In this document: positions 1 through 9,559 of the stretch, in pieces | How the letters are laid out: every line of letters begins with the position of its first letter | Numbering within the stretch: position 1 is the stretch's first letter | Assembly (NCBI RefSeq): GCF_000090795.2 | Contig: NW_003546438.1 | Coordinates: 104,429 to 133,935 of the forward strand | Length of the DNA: 29,507 nucleotides | Direction: 5' to 3' | DNA from: Amphimedon queenslandica | Taxonomy: Eukaryota > Porifera > Demospongiae > Haplosclerida > Niphatidae | The notes under the pieces: model-generated | The model's database searches: none | What the model was told of the DNA's origin: nothing | What the model saw: the letters and a program-made list of their open reading frames with translations, nothing else | Made by a program: the position numbers and the translations under genes

Positions 1-205
1 AAACAAGATGAAGTAGGATTCCGAACGACCAATGAAAATACAAAATGAAAATCCTACTCGTGACGCAAATTCTACTTTACATTGTACTTTTAATGTTATG
101 TAAGAATTACGGATCACCTTGCAATGTAGAGTCGAATTTGCGTCACGAGTAGGATTTTCATTTCGTATTTTCATTGGTCGTTTGGAATCCTACTTCATCT
201 TGTTT
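1..205. repeat. Foldback (hairpin) element, copy 1, cut by window start
   Basis: The two halves are reverse complements with few mismatches: AAACAAGATGAAGTAGG at the left end answers the right-end complement finishing near 205, and TCCTACTCGTGACGCAAATT in the left arm is answered at about 135-156. Arms are ~90 nt around a short centre near 103, so the single strand would fold into a long hairpin. No reading frame of note is present. The related copy at 15491-15729 has arms extending ~15 nt further out, so this copy probably begins before the window. Most likely a non-autonomous foldback/MITE-type element heading the larger repeat at 1-1470. Confidence 0.85.
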
Positions 206-248
206 TTAAAAAATTTTTATGTTCTTGTTTGTGTTGATTTTTTTATAA

Positions 249-455
249 TACCGTATAGCCACAAAGTTTCGAGGCAATAAACTTTCGCGAATCAGGCCAC
301 AAGTCTTTTTTCGCGAATTAACTTTCGCGGTTCCTGCTTTAAAGCACACGTGTTTATGGGCAATACGGATATTTCACGGAATTAACTTTCGCGAATACGG
401 AAAATCCGCGAAAACAGCGAAAGTTGTACCCTCGAAATTAAGCGGCTATACGGTA
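249..455. mobile_element. TA-flanked MITE with CCGTATAGCC ends
   Basis: Perfect 10-bp terminal inverted repeats CCGTATAGCC (251-260) and GGCTATACGG (444-453) are flanked on both sides by TA, the target duplication typical of Tc1/mariner-type insertions. Similarity continues inward (GTTTCGAGG at left, CCTCGAAA at right). The interior carries several copies of a motif close to GAATTAACTTTCGCG in both orientations. The element sits exactly between two copies of an ~85-bp duplicated segment of the surrounding repeat. It is too short to encode a protein. Confidence 0.85.
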
Positions 456-1443
456 TTTTGTATTTTCGTTGGTTCTTCGGAATCATACTTCATCTTGTTT
501 TTTTTTATTTTTATGTTCTTGTTTGTGTTGATTTCTAAAATAATATTTATAGTATTTCTTTAGTTACAATTGTATTACTTGTTGATTTTACACAAACAAT
601 TTTCTTTATTGTTATTATCATTGTTATAACATTTATGAGAGACAGAATTGAATAGACATGCTGAAGGAATATCAACTATCCTGATGGACGAGTGAAACTA
701 ATACTAGTCTTGACTAGTCCTTGTTCAAGAATCTGTGAGCTAAGAGTGTCCAACTTCCCTGCTATTCCTGTTCTTCCCGACTGTTATCATGAGTCATAAC
801 ATTAATTAATTGTTTGTTTTTTAAAATAAAATAACACACTTGATAAAACAGTAACATGTAATATCAATTCCTTCTTTTAGCTAGAAACCTCCACTAAAGT
901 TTTGCAGTAAGTTGATTCCAACCAAGCATAGCTTGGTAAAAAAATAACTTGCTTCTTCCAGAGCTGCACATTTGAGCATGCGCGACCACACCCAAATTTT
1001 GGAGCACATGGCAAGCTTCTTTAATTAACAAAATGGCGGCATGTAGCTAAGATGGCTCGATCCAGCAGTTACAGTATCACTTTTTCCTTACTTGAAGAAT
1101 AATATGATGGGACATGGACCTGCGCATAGACTGTTGGAGTAGATTGGTGTAAGAATTATTCCTGTAGCACCAACTGATACTGAGATACACACCGACAACA
1201 GGATTGACAGGACTTGATGAAGATGATGATGAAGATGAAAAAAGGTGGCTGAACAAAATGGCCAGTTCGCCGATTTTTGACTTTTTGCTTAGACAAGGTC
1301 TAGACCCGCGCTAGTTGTACCATTGCGGTCCTCTGGTCAAGATAAGGTCCTCTATAAGTCTGGTAAGCATAGGAGCTCGTTTTCCAGGTATAGCAAGGCT
1401 GCAAAAGTCATGGCAGCCATTTCGTTTGGGGGTGAATCCTACT

Positions 1444-1465
1444 TAGTAACGCTACCGCGTTACTA
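1444..1465. repeat. Small perfect hairpin at end of repeat copy 1
   Basis: TAGTAACGC (1444-1452) and GCGTTACTA (1457-1465) form a 9-bp perfect inverted repeat with a 4-nt loop. The equivalent site in copy 2 (about 16710-16731) is decayed. It marks the approximate right edge of the shared sequence. Confidence 0.6.
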
Positions 1466-1859
1466 ATACATTCACCACTGTCTTCTCTATAAGTCTCTGT
1501 ATTACATTTTTGTGTGTGTGTCTGTACAACTACTTTATTTATTCTACTTAACACTTATCATTATTCAAGACCGTTTGGTCTTTGGCCGGCAGTATGTATG
1601 GGTTGTGATTAATTATTTCTAATTTTTTGTTTTTTTGCAGTAATTAATTATTACTGTGAATTTGAAGAAAACAATTTTCACAAATGTCCACCGTTAACGT
1701 TTCTTCTCCTTCCATCTGAGCATTGGCTCGAACAGTAACCAAGAGTGACTGATGAGACAGTTTGTATCATTTGAGGTTGGTTTTAGATGATGTTACATGT
1801 ACTACGCAATTTGTTTTCTTTTTAACTTTAACTTTACTTTAAATAACTTTACTGTATAC

Positions 1860-2950
1860 AGATGGACAGCCAGCTTCCTGAGCTGACCGCCAAACAAAAA
1901 AAGATTAAACAGATAGAGAGAGAGAAAAAAAAGAGAAAATAAGAATAGTAAATAAGGAAATAATAAAAATAAAAATAAAATGAAATAACTACTAACATAA
2001 ACAAATCAGGAATACATAGAGTTTACAGGAAGATTGGCACAAGAAAAGCAAGGACATACATAGTGATAAGAACAAACATTATTAGGGTCAAAATGAACAA
2101 TAAAGTGATTCCAAAAAGTTTTCTTTACGTGTAATTTAATAGTTTCTTTAGATAGAGAGATTTTTACAGGTGGAAGAGAATTCCATAAACAAGGGAAGAG
2201 GGTGAAAAAAGTGTGATGTGAGGAGTGATGAGAAATAAAATTAAAAGGTAACTTGTGAAATGTAGATGATCGAGTAGAGGTAGACGAAAAAGAGAAATAA
2301 TTTGAAGCATTAAAGTTAGAAGGTGAATCAGAGAAGTGAAAATTATTTAGAAAAAAGGAAATATCAGCTAGTTCAAATGTCATCATGAGGGGTAACATAT
2401 TTAATTTAATGAGTCTAGTTTTGTAATCAGAATGGTAATCGCTTAAAATGAACTTAGTAGCTCGACGTTGTATTCTTTCTAGAAATAAAATGTCCTTTAA
2501 AAAATGAGGACGCCAGACAGTAGAAGCATATGTTAGCTTTGATCTAATTGAAGATGTATATAGCAACTTCCTAGTAGGTATATCAACAGCAGAACTAAAA
2601 GTTCTCCGTAGAAGACCTAGTGTTTTATATGCTGTAGCAGCTAACTGCTTGTAATGAGAAGACCATGACAGATCCTCCGATAATAGAACCCCTAAATCCT
2701 TTTGGGACACAACTGTAGAGACAGGAGAGCAGTTTAGATAATAGGTAGGGGAAAGAAGAGAGGAAGTAGAAAAGAAATGTACGACTGAACATTTAGTTAC
2801 ATTAAATGGTAGACACCAAGTATTACTCCATTGTGATAACTCATTTTGATCACGTTGAATCTGTACTGTGTCCGATGGAGAAGAGACAGACTTAAGACAC
2901 TTAGTGTCATCTGCAAACATAAGCAGGCGAGAATAAATTTGCAATGTTTC
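1860..2950 (-). mobile_element. 5'-truncated non-LTR retrotransposon (LINE) copy
   Basis: The minus strand carries the C-terminal part of a reverse transcriptase followed by an A/T-rich 3' tail down to about 1860. The element interrupts the tandem array: array units resume on both sides. There is no upstream RT, endonuclease or ORF1 sequence, which is the usual outcome of incomplete target-primed reverse transcription. A weak match of flanks (TTACTGTATA before, TTATTGTATA after) might be a target duplication, but it is not secure because array units already resemble one another. Confidence 0.8.
2006..2944 (-). pseudogene. Reverse transcriptase C-terminal fragment (CR1/L2-like LINE)
   Basis: An open frame of about 312 codons begins only a few residues before the catalytic box: FADDTKCLKS at residues 10-19 holds the paired aspartates of the RT palm. 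It continues with the LINE features KCSVVHF, DLGVLLSEDLSW (about residue 82) and the C-terminal LYTSSIRSKLTYASTVWRP and LERIQRRATKF segments, typical of the thumb region of CR1/L2/Jockey-like polymerases. The first codon in the frame is TTG, not a true start: the frame simply runs in from the truncation. The finger and upstream palm motifs are missing, so it cannot make an active enzyme. It is the longest uninterrupted recognisable frame in the window, so the insertion may be younger than its surroundings. Clade assignment is by eye. Confidence 0.88.
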
Positions 2951-3565
2951 ATTTTTATTGTATAGTTTAAATTACCAAAAGTAACCTATATGACTGACTT
3001 TTTAACATTTGAAATTGGTTTTAAAATAATGTTCCGTGTTCTACTAATTTATCACTATTTGCTCCATCTTTTGTCATTTTCATGGTATGTAGATATTAGA
3101 AGTAACTAATCAGACTCAGTTCTTATCATTTGAAGTTTCAAAATGATGCCTTATGAACCACTAAATTATCACTTCTTTGAGTAAGTCATGCGACAGCTCT
3201 TATTACTTGTACTTTGTGTAGTAGTCACGGTGTAGTTATACCCAGATTGACCAAATTCTTAGTCAATTAAGGTTGTTTTTAGACATGTTTCATTTTTCTC
3301 TCACTTCACATTTGTTCTTTTCGCAGTTTGATATTGTTTATACCTGATGTGACTAATCATTTTATCATTTGGGCTTTGCACTATTTGCTACTTCTTTCTT
3401 CAGTTTTATGGTACTGTTTATACCAGGAGTCAGTGATCAGTGATCACATTTACAATTTGACAATGAAATAATGTATCTACTACTAATTTATCACTATTTG
3501 TCTTTCCTTTCTCAAGGTTTGTACTATGGATTTACCATGAGTGATTGATCAGGCAGTTGCTTTTT

Positions 3566-3596
3566 AACGACCTTGGAGCGTAGCCCCCAGGTCGTT
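3566..3596. repeat. GC-rich hairpin beside MITE
   Basis: AACGACCT (3566-3573) and AGGTCGTT (3589-3596) are perfect 8-bp inverted repeats around TGGAGCGTAGCCCCC. The hairpin abuts and overlaps by two bases the left terminal repeat of the 3595-3924 element and is probably part of the same insertion, because array sequence stops just before it. Confidence 0.65.
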
Positions 3597-3924
3597 CCTA
3601 TAATTGATTTCACCGTCGCGCTATCTATATATATATATTTGTATGTCCACACTTACATTTCTTCTATACATGTTGTATTGGAGAAATAACAAAATTCATA
3701 AGCCTTAGCAACCACCCGCCCACGCTCCTTTACGTAGTGGGTGTGGTCACGGCAAACAAAATGGCGGCTTAAACTTGGGACAAAGTGAAGAGCTTTCTAA
3801 CAGCAAGAGAACATAGAGATGCTGTCTGAAGACTTCTCTAGAAGCATTAGAAGGTAGAGAGAGCCTCTATAAGTCTTAATAAAATCCAGTTAGTCTTGCA
3901 AGGTGGTGAAATCAATTATAGGAA
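3595..3924. mobile_element. MITE with perfect 20-bp terminal inverted repeats
   Basis: TTCCTATAATTGATTTCACC (3595-3614) is matched exactly by its reverse complement at 3905-3924. The 330-bp interior contains a short TA run (about 3627-3640), the segment AACAAAATGGCGGC and a CCTCTATAAGTCT motif also present at 1350-1362, but no coding frame. It interrupts the tandem array. A T-rich stretch on each side (TTTTTA at 3561-3566, TTTTTTA at 3927-3933) could be a target duplication if the left hairpin belongs to the element. Superfamily not assigned. Confidence 0.75.
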
Positions 3925-6911
3925 TATTTTTTACACTGTTACGCTTGTTCATGATGTTTCATGTACAATAACTTCTCACTATTTAATACTTTGTTTTATA
4001 GTAAGGTGTAACCAGAAGTGACTAATCAAACTTAAGTCTCATCACATTTAAGGTAGGTTTTAAAATAATATGTAACATGAACTTCTATCTTTTCACTATT
4101 TGTTTCTATCTTAAGTTTCATCATATATTTGTACATAAACAGACATTTCTTTAGGTTGTTTCTTCAATTAATGTCATGTTTCACTCCACATTGGTTTGTT
4201 CTTTTCTATGTATTGTAGTATGGTTCATGCGTAAGGTGACTCATGAGAATCATTTGAAGTTGCTATTAATGATGCTTAATGTACTATTGACATTGTACTA
4301 TTGACATTTCACTATCGTTTCTTTTTTTCAATTTCATTATTCAGATACCAAGAGTCACTGATCAAACTAATTTTACATTGGTTTTTGAAACTATGTTTAA
4401 TGCTTGACTTACTTTTTATCTCTTTTCATTTTTCAGTTTCATAACAAACTGTGAGTGAATGATGAGACTGAGGTCCAATCAAGTGACGTTTTTTGGAATA
4501 CTTACGCTTAATTTGCTACTCATTTTTGATCTGTTCCTTCTTTTCGTGGTATATACCAGGTGTAACTAATCGGACAGAGTATTGAAGGTTGGTTTTGTCA
4601 ATGTTTTGTTCTACTTACCTCTAACCATCTGCATCTTCTTTCCTCAGTTTCATGGTATAATATACCAGGAGTGAATGATGATATCTAATTCGTATAATTT
4701 TTATATGAGGTTGTTTTCTGAAATGTTTCATGTTCTACTCCTTACCATTTCTTTTTTTCCGTAGGTCCTTCATATAGTTTAGATCTGAAGAGACTAATCT
4801 GGCTGTCTTCTTGTTATTACATATTGGCTTTGATAGAATTTTTTTCTGTTGCATACCTATTTTTTTAGTTTCATGCTATTGTTTATATAAGTATTGACTG
4901 ACCAGACTACGTTGTCATAATTTGCAGTTTTAAAATGATCTATTATGTGTTACTTCTCTCTATTTGCTTCTTTCCGTTTCATAGTACAGTTTATGCCATT
5001 AGTGACCGATCAGACTGAATTTTTATTATTTGTGTCATTTGTAAGATTTTTCATGTGCTACTTACTATTTCTGTTTGAGTTTCTTGTATATTAATAACCA
5101 GGACTGTCTTTTGAACTTGAGTTATAATTTCAGGCTGGTTTTAAAATGATGTTTTGCTAGCTTCTCACAATTTACTTCCATTTTCTCAGTTTTATACTAC
5201 AGTTTTGTACAAAGATTAACTTATCACACTTAATTTCTATTAATTCTGTTTGGTTTTTAAAGAATGTTAGATGTACTGCTGGCATCACACTATTTGTTTC
5301 TTTCTCAATTTGAGGGTCTAATAGTTTAAAATACGAGAAGTGACTTTTTGAGGTAGGTTTTTGAAATCATGTTTTGTGTACCACTGACTTTTTTTACTTC
5401 AGTTTCATTATATGACATTTTATAGTACCATACGTGATATGCCACTATGTTTTTAGGGAAGACCCTTTTCTCTGGGTTCCTAAGGGCTAAGAGACCCGAC
5501 GTTTTACAGATTTTGATGGACTTTAGCAACTAAGAGCCTGCTAAAGTTTCATTCTTATCCCACATTCCTAAAAAAGGTTTTTATATTTTTTGGCTAAAAC
5601 TCAACTGGGATGTAGTATTATATTTGACATTAAGTTTAAAATTATGTTCATGTACTACTAATGTCTCACTATTTGTTTTTTCTCACTTTCATTGTATTGT
5701 TTATAGAAATGTTGACTGATTATACTCAGTTCTTATTTTTTTAAATTAGTTTTGAAATGATGTTTCATGAACTACTAACTCCTCACTTTTTGTTTCTTTT
5801 CTTAGTTCTATAGTCTAGTTTAAATCAGAAGTGTTTAAGACAATGAGTTACCACCATTTGAGGTTGGTTTTAAGTATACTTTTTCTTCTCCTTCTATTTG
5901 TTTCTTATCTGAAGTCCATAGGCTATAGTCCATACCAGGAGTGAATGATCTGACTGCGTTTTGATTATGTAATGTCTCCAACTGACTTTAAATTTTTTTC
6001 TCAGTTTTATAGTAAAGTTTATACCAGCAGTGATTGATCTGACTGCAGTCTTATGATATATTGTTTTGAATTAATGTTTCAAGTACTATTTCTCACCATT
6101 TTGCTTCTTCCTTTACAGTTTCATGATACAGTTTATACAATTAGTTACTAATCATTATACTCAGTTTTTATCACATTAGTTTCGTTTTATAATGTTACGT
6201 AAGCTACTGACTACATTCCTTGTTTCTTCTTACCTCAGCTTTATAGTGCAGTTTAAAATACCTCAAATGACTGATCAGACTTCAAGTTTGCGAAACGATT
6301 TATGAACTATTAGTTTTCACAATTTCGTTTCTAAGTTTTATACTGTAGGGTATACCAGGAGTGAGTAATCAGGCAGTTTTTATCATTTAAGGTAGGTTTT
6401 ACAATGACATTTCATGTACTACTAACATGTTACTATTTCTTGTCTTCTCTCACTTTCATAGTATAGTTCATGCCAGGAGTGACTGATAAGACTCCGTTCT
6501 CATCATTTGAAGTTACTTTTTTAATGTGTCATGAACTACTAATTTCTCACTATTTGTTGCTTCATTTCTTAGCTTCATAGTATGGTGTACACCAATTAAA
6601 CTGAGTCCTTATCATTAAAAATAGGTTTTATGAAATATATTTCAGTTCCCCAACTTTTTGTTTCATCGTGCAGTTTTCACCTAGACTGACTCAGTTTTAT
6701 CAATGGTTTTTAAATAATGTTTAATGTTTCACTTTACATTAATTTTGTTTCTTCTCTCTTAGTTTCATAGTGTGGTGACTGCCCAGTGACTTGTCAGACT
6801 GAATTTTAATCATCTGAGGTTTGTTTTAACATGACAATTAATTGACTTGTGATTTTTGACTATTTCTTCCTTTTTACAAAGGAAGTGGATATTGGTCCGG
6901 CAGTCCCTATA

Positions 6912-6942
6912 TAGTATACTGGGGCTTCGCCCCAGTATACTA
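6912..6942. repeat. Perfect 14-bp-stem hairpin
   Basis: TAGTATACTGGGGC (6912-6925) and GCCCCAGTATACTA (6929-6942) are exactly complementary around a 3-nt TTC loop. It lies just inside the left end of the 6881-7550 element. Confidence 0.9.
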
Positions 6943-6999
6943 ATACACGATTTTATATACAGATATCAAGTATAAATACGACAATCAGCAACGTTGATG

Positions 7000-7082
7000 C
7001 AGCAGGGTTGCGGTGGTGTTGTGGAGAGGCTGTCTGGATTGCACGGATGAAGTCAGCGGTTCGAATCCTGTCGGGACTATTG
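7000..7082 (+). other. tRNA-like segment (possible Pol III internal promoter)
   Basis: GCGGTTCGAATCC (about 7058-7070) is a near-perfect B box/T-loop, and an A-box-like GTGGTGTTGTGGAGAGG lies ~35 bp upstream. Between them GTCTG and CGGAT could pair as an anticodon stem. The T stem and acceptor stem do not pair well, and the base before the presumed anticodon is not T, so this is not a functional tRNA. It may be a tRNA pseudogene or a SINE head captured in the element. Confidence 0.35.
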
Positions 7083-7160
7083 ACTAAAACTATGCTGAAA
7101 TGTTTGATTTTTTTTCTTTTTTTTTTTATCACTTTTTACTTTTTTTTTAAAATAAACACT

Positions 7161-7421
7161 CTCTCGTACATCTTAGCCTCCGGGGTCGTAGGGTTGGGAT
7201 TGGGGTTTAGTGTTTAGTTTTTAGAGCACCCTCTCGTACATCTTAGCCTCCGGGGTCGTAGGGTTGGGATTGGGGTTTAGTGTTAAGTTTTTAGAGCACC
7301 CTTTCGTACATCTTAGCCTCCAGGGTCGTAGGGTTGGGATTGGGGTTTAGTGTTTAGTTTTTAGAGCACCCTCTCGTACATCTTGGCCTCCGGGATTGTA
7401 GGGTTTTGGGATTAGGGTTTC
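7161..7421 (+). repeat. 70-bp tandem repeat (minisatellite), ~3.7 copies
   Basis: Units start at 7161, 7231, 7301 and 7371 with CTCTCGTACATCTTAGCCTC (or one or two changes) and are otherwise nearly identical; the last is shortened and more diverged. Each unit includes GTAGGGTTGGGATTGGGGTT, and the last includes GGGATTAGGGTTT, reminiscent of the TTAGGG telomere motif. The high identity contrasts with the decayed surroundings. Confidence 0.9.
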
Positions 7422-7624
7422 TTGATAAAAAAGACTAAGTTCCATTTTGCACTATTGCGCATGCGCACAAACTGTTTTACGGAGAACAACGGACTGCCGG
7501 ATCTATAGCCCCACAGTAGGCGTCCGGCTGCTGGACCAATATTCACTTCCTTTTACAAATTCATGTTACAGTTTATATAAGGAGTCACTGATCAGTCATT
7601 TAAAGTAACTGAGTACAACTTTAA

Positions 7625-9060
7625 CTTCCAATTATGAATGATAAGAACACTGTCTGGTCAGTCTCCTTTCGTACTTAAAATTGTACTTTAATCTGACAGA
7701 AAAGAAGATGCAAATAGTGAGAAGTTAGTAGTTCATAACACATCATTTTATAATAACCACAAATGATTCTGATCAGTCACACATGGTATACACTGTACAA
7801 TGAAACTGAGAAATGAAGAAACAAATTGTGGAAAGTACAACAAAAAACATTTCAAAACTAACCTTCAATGATTAGAACTCAGTAATATCAGTTGCAAATG
7901 ATATAAAATATACTATGAACCAGACAAAAGAAGCTAAAGATCAACAGCAAGTAGTACATAAAACATTTTAAAACCAAGCTCAAATCATAGGAGCTTAGAC
8001 TGTTAGGTCCCTCATGGTATACAACATACAATGAAACTGAGAAAAGAAGCAAATTAAAATTTAGGCAAAAATTAAGTATCATAACAAAAGCAAACGTCAA
8101 ATAAGTTTAATTACACACTTTTCCTCCAAACTACATCGTGAAATTGAGAAAAGTAATGAAAAGTCAAAAGAACATTAAACAACACATTAAAACTAACATC
8201 AAATGATAAAAACTCAAACTAATCTGTCACTTATGGTAAAACAGTACAATGAAACAGTAACAAATTGTGAGAAATAGAACAAAAAACATTTTACAACGAA
8301 GTTACAATAATTAGATCTCACTAATATCAGTTACTACTGGGATAAAATGACACTAAGAAAAGTAGCAATAGATTACATACTGTATATCGGGTATATTTCA
8401 ATGCATTAATTCGGAAGCCTTTTATATTCTGAAAATATTTTACTTGCTATTATTTCCATCAACCACCTGGTTTGGTAAGTCAATCGAAGCATTTACTGAT
8501 TTCTCCACTTCTGAATTAACCTTAGCAACACTTCTAACTGGCAAAGAAGGCTCTTTATGGCCTTCGAGTTAGACTAGAATGTAGCCATGGATAGTTATGA
8601 AGCCACGTGTTCATAATAATTGCACAATACCACATATCTTCTATTCCTTTTTATCCGCATATTTTAAAATTTCATAATATTTATTTTTGCAATGGATTGC
8701 TTTTTCCGAAATTATTAATTCATTGAAATATACCCGATATGCGGTAAAACATCAATCTTCAACCAACCTCAATTGATAGGAACTCAGATTCACCAGTCAC
8801 TCATTGTAACCACCATACAATGAAACTGAAATGAAGAAACATTGTTAAATTGAACACGCAGCATTATTTCCAGAAACAAACTTAAATAAAAACTCAGTCA
8901 GTGAAGGTATAAACTATAAACTAAAAAAAAAGGCAAACAAATAGTTAGAAGTCAAAAGAACATAAACATCATTTTAAAACCTATCATAACAAGAACTCAG
9001 TCTGGTCAGTCCTTGTACAAACTACACTATACACTCAGAAGAGAGGTGGAAAGTGAGTAC
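7625..9060 (-). repeat. Decayed tandem exon-intron-like array, inverted orientation
   Basis: The same unit as in 1700-7620 appears here as reverse complement: on the minus strand, T-rich tracts ending in CTCAG are followed by TTTCATTGTACAGTGTATACC, GTGTGACTGATCAGAA and then GGTTATTATAAAATGATG (clearest at about 7730-7815). The frame SFIVQ-IP-VTDQ can again be read there. Roughly a dozen units precede the end near 9060. The switch of direction happens between about 7610 and 7640, directly beside the 6881-7550 element. Confidence 0.65.
8378..8746. mobile_element. TA-flanked MITE with long terminal inverted repeats
   Basis: ATATCGGGTATATTTCAATG (8384-8403) is matched by its complement ending at 8740, and similarity runs on through ATTAAT and TTCCGAA inside and TACYGY outside, about 35 bp in all. 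TA precedes (8378-8379) and follows (8745-8746). The interior has no coding frame. Ends (CYGYATATCGGG) are distantly like those of the 249-455 element (CCGTATAGCC), so both may belong to related Tc1/mariner-type families. Confidence 0.82.
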
Positions 9061-9064
9061 AAGG

Positions 9065-9555
9065 TCTGTATATATTTCTGCCATTCAAAATGCAAATCCT
9101 ATGGATTTTTCAACTTTAGGACGGTTGTCAATTTGCACATTACAATTTTGGATATTTGACGTTTTGACCCATTATTTTCTATTTCCCTGAACATAACCTC
9201 TGAAATTCTAATTTTTTATTGAACCTGGCGATTTGCCTTCACTCCCAATGCTAACACTCTGACTCTAGCTTTAACAGTCAGAGGTATAAAACAGCTAACT
9301 CAAAAAATAATCCTTTTGGATTTTTGGAAAACAGAAGTGCTGATTTCTGAAAATTGAAATTTTAGAAGTTTAAAATTTAGATTGAAAATTCCAAATGTCA
9401 TTGCAAAACTCAAAATCAAAAATTTGAATGAAAAACCTTTCCTCAATGCTATGTTGACTGTTTTCTCTTCTCCATCATTGCCTCGATCATCGCCATATCA
9501 ATTTATTCCCACTATGCTCCGCCTCCTTACAATTTTGGGACACACCCACTCTCAT
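9065..9555. other. Interval with no recognised feature
   Basis: AT-rich sequence between the end of the inverted array and the integrase pseudogene. Short frames occur but none resembles a known protein. I see no clear repeat here. Confidence 0.5.
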
Positions 9556-9559
9556 GGCA

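Larger units (their letters stand above)
1..1470 (+). repeat. Dispersed ~1.2 kb repeat, copy 1
   Basis: From the foldback to the hairpin near 1465 this stretch matches 15491-16735 in the same orientation. Shared landmarks in the same order include GAGCTAAGAGTGTC, TTGATAAAACAGTAACATGT, AAACCTCCACTAAAGT, CCCAAATTTTGGAGCACATG, CAGCTAAGATGGCTC (TAGCTAAGATGGCTC here) and GGGGGTGAATCCTACTTAGT. Copies differ by many substitutions and small indels, so the duplication is old. This copy has an extra MITE (249-455) and a local duplication of ~85 bp (165-250 and 460-545). No protein-coding frame is evident. It may be a non-autonomous transposon family or a duplicated non-coding gene-flank region. Confidence 0.8.
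6881..7550. mobile_element. MITE with 9-bp target duplication, carrying a minisatellite
   Basis: GGAAGTGGATATTGGTCC (6881-6898) and its near-perfect reverse complement (7533-7550) form the ends. TTTTACAAA occurs immediately before (6872-6880) and immediately after (7551-7559), a 9-bp direct target duplication. This size fits hAT (8 bp) or Mutator-like (9-11 bp) elements. Array sequence resumes on both sides. Inside, in order: a GC hairpin, a tRNA-like segment, a poly-T tract and a 70-bp tandem repeat. No transposase remnant is seen. Confidence 0.85.
1700..7620 (+). repeat. Decayed tandem array of exon-intron-like ~110-bp units, plus orientation
   Basis: After removing insertions, the sequence is a head-to-tail series of diverged units spaced about 85-120 bp apart. 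The typical unit order is: a T-rich tract ending in CAG or TAG, TTTCATAGTACAGTTTATACCAG, GAGTGACTGATCAGACT, ATCATTTGAG, then GTAGGTTTT or GTTGGTTTT, ATGATGTTTCATGTAC, TACTAAC-like, CACTATTTGTTTC. Good examples start near 4975, 5900, 6119, 6240 and 6454. One frame recurs between the splice-like borders: SFIVQF-IPGVTDQT-FLSFEV and variants, for instance near 4980 and 6240. This suggests a duplicated small exon with its short intron rather than a simple satellite. The peptide resembles a Calx-beta strand (pattern VxFxPGxTxQT), which is inference. Many units contain stops. I estimate ~30 units. Confidence 0.7.

Noticed and set aside
6912..6942. Rho-independent terminator
   Set aside because: GC hairpin lacks a following T run in either useful direction and lies inside a eukaryotic MITE.
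7000..7082. Functional tRNA gene
   Set aside because: Acceptor and T stems do not pair and U33 is absent, so it is listed only as a tRNA-like segment.
7008..7217. 69-codon plus-strand frame
   Set aside because: Spans the tRNA-like segment, a poly-T tract and the minisatellite inside a MITE; chance frame.
1700..9060. CRISPR-like array
   Set aside because: Units are contiguous diverged repeats without conserved short repeats and unique spacers, and the setting is clearly eukaryotic.
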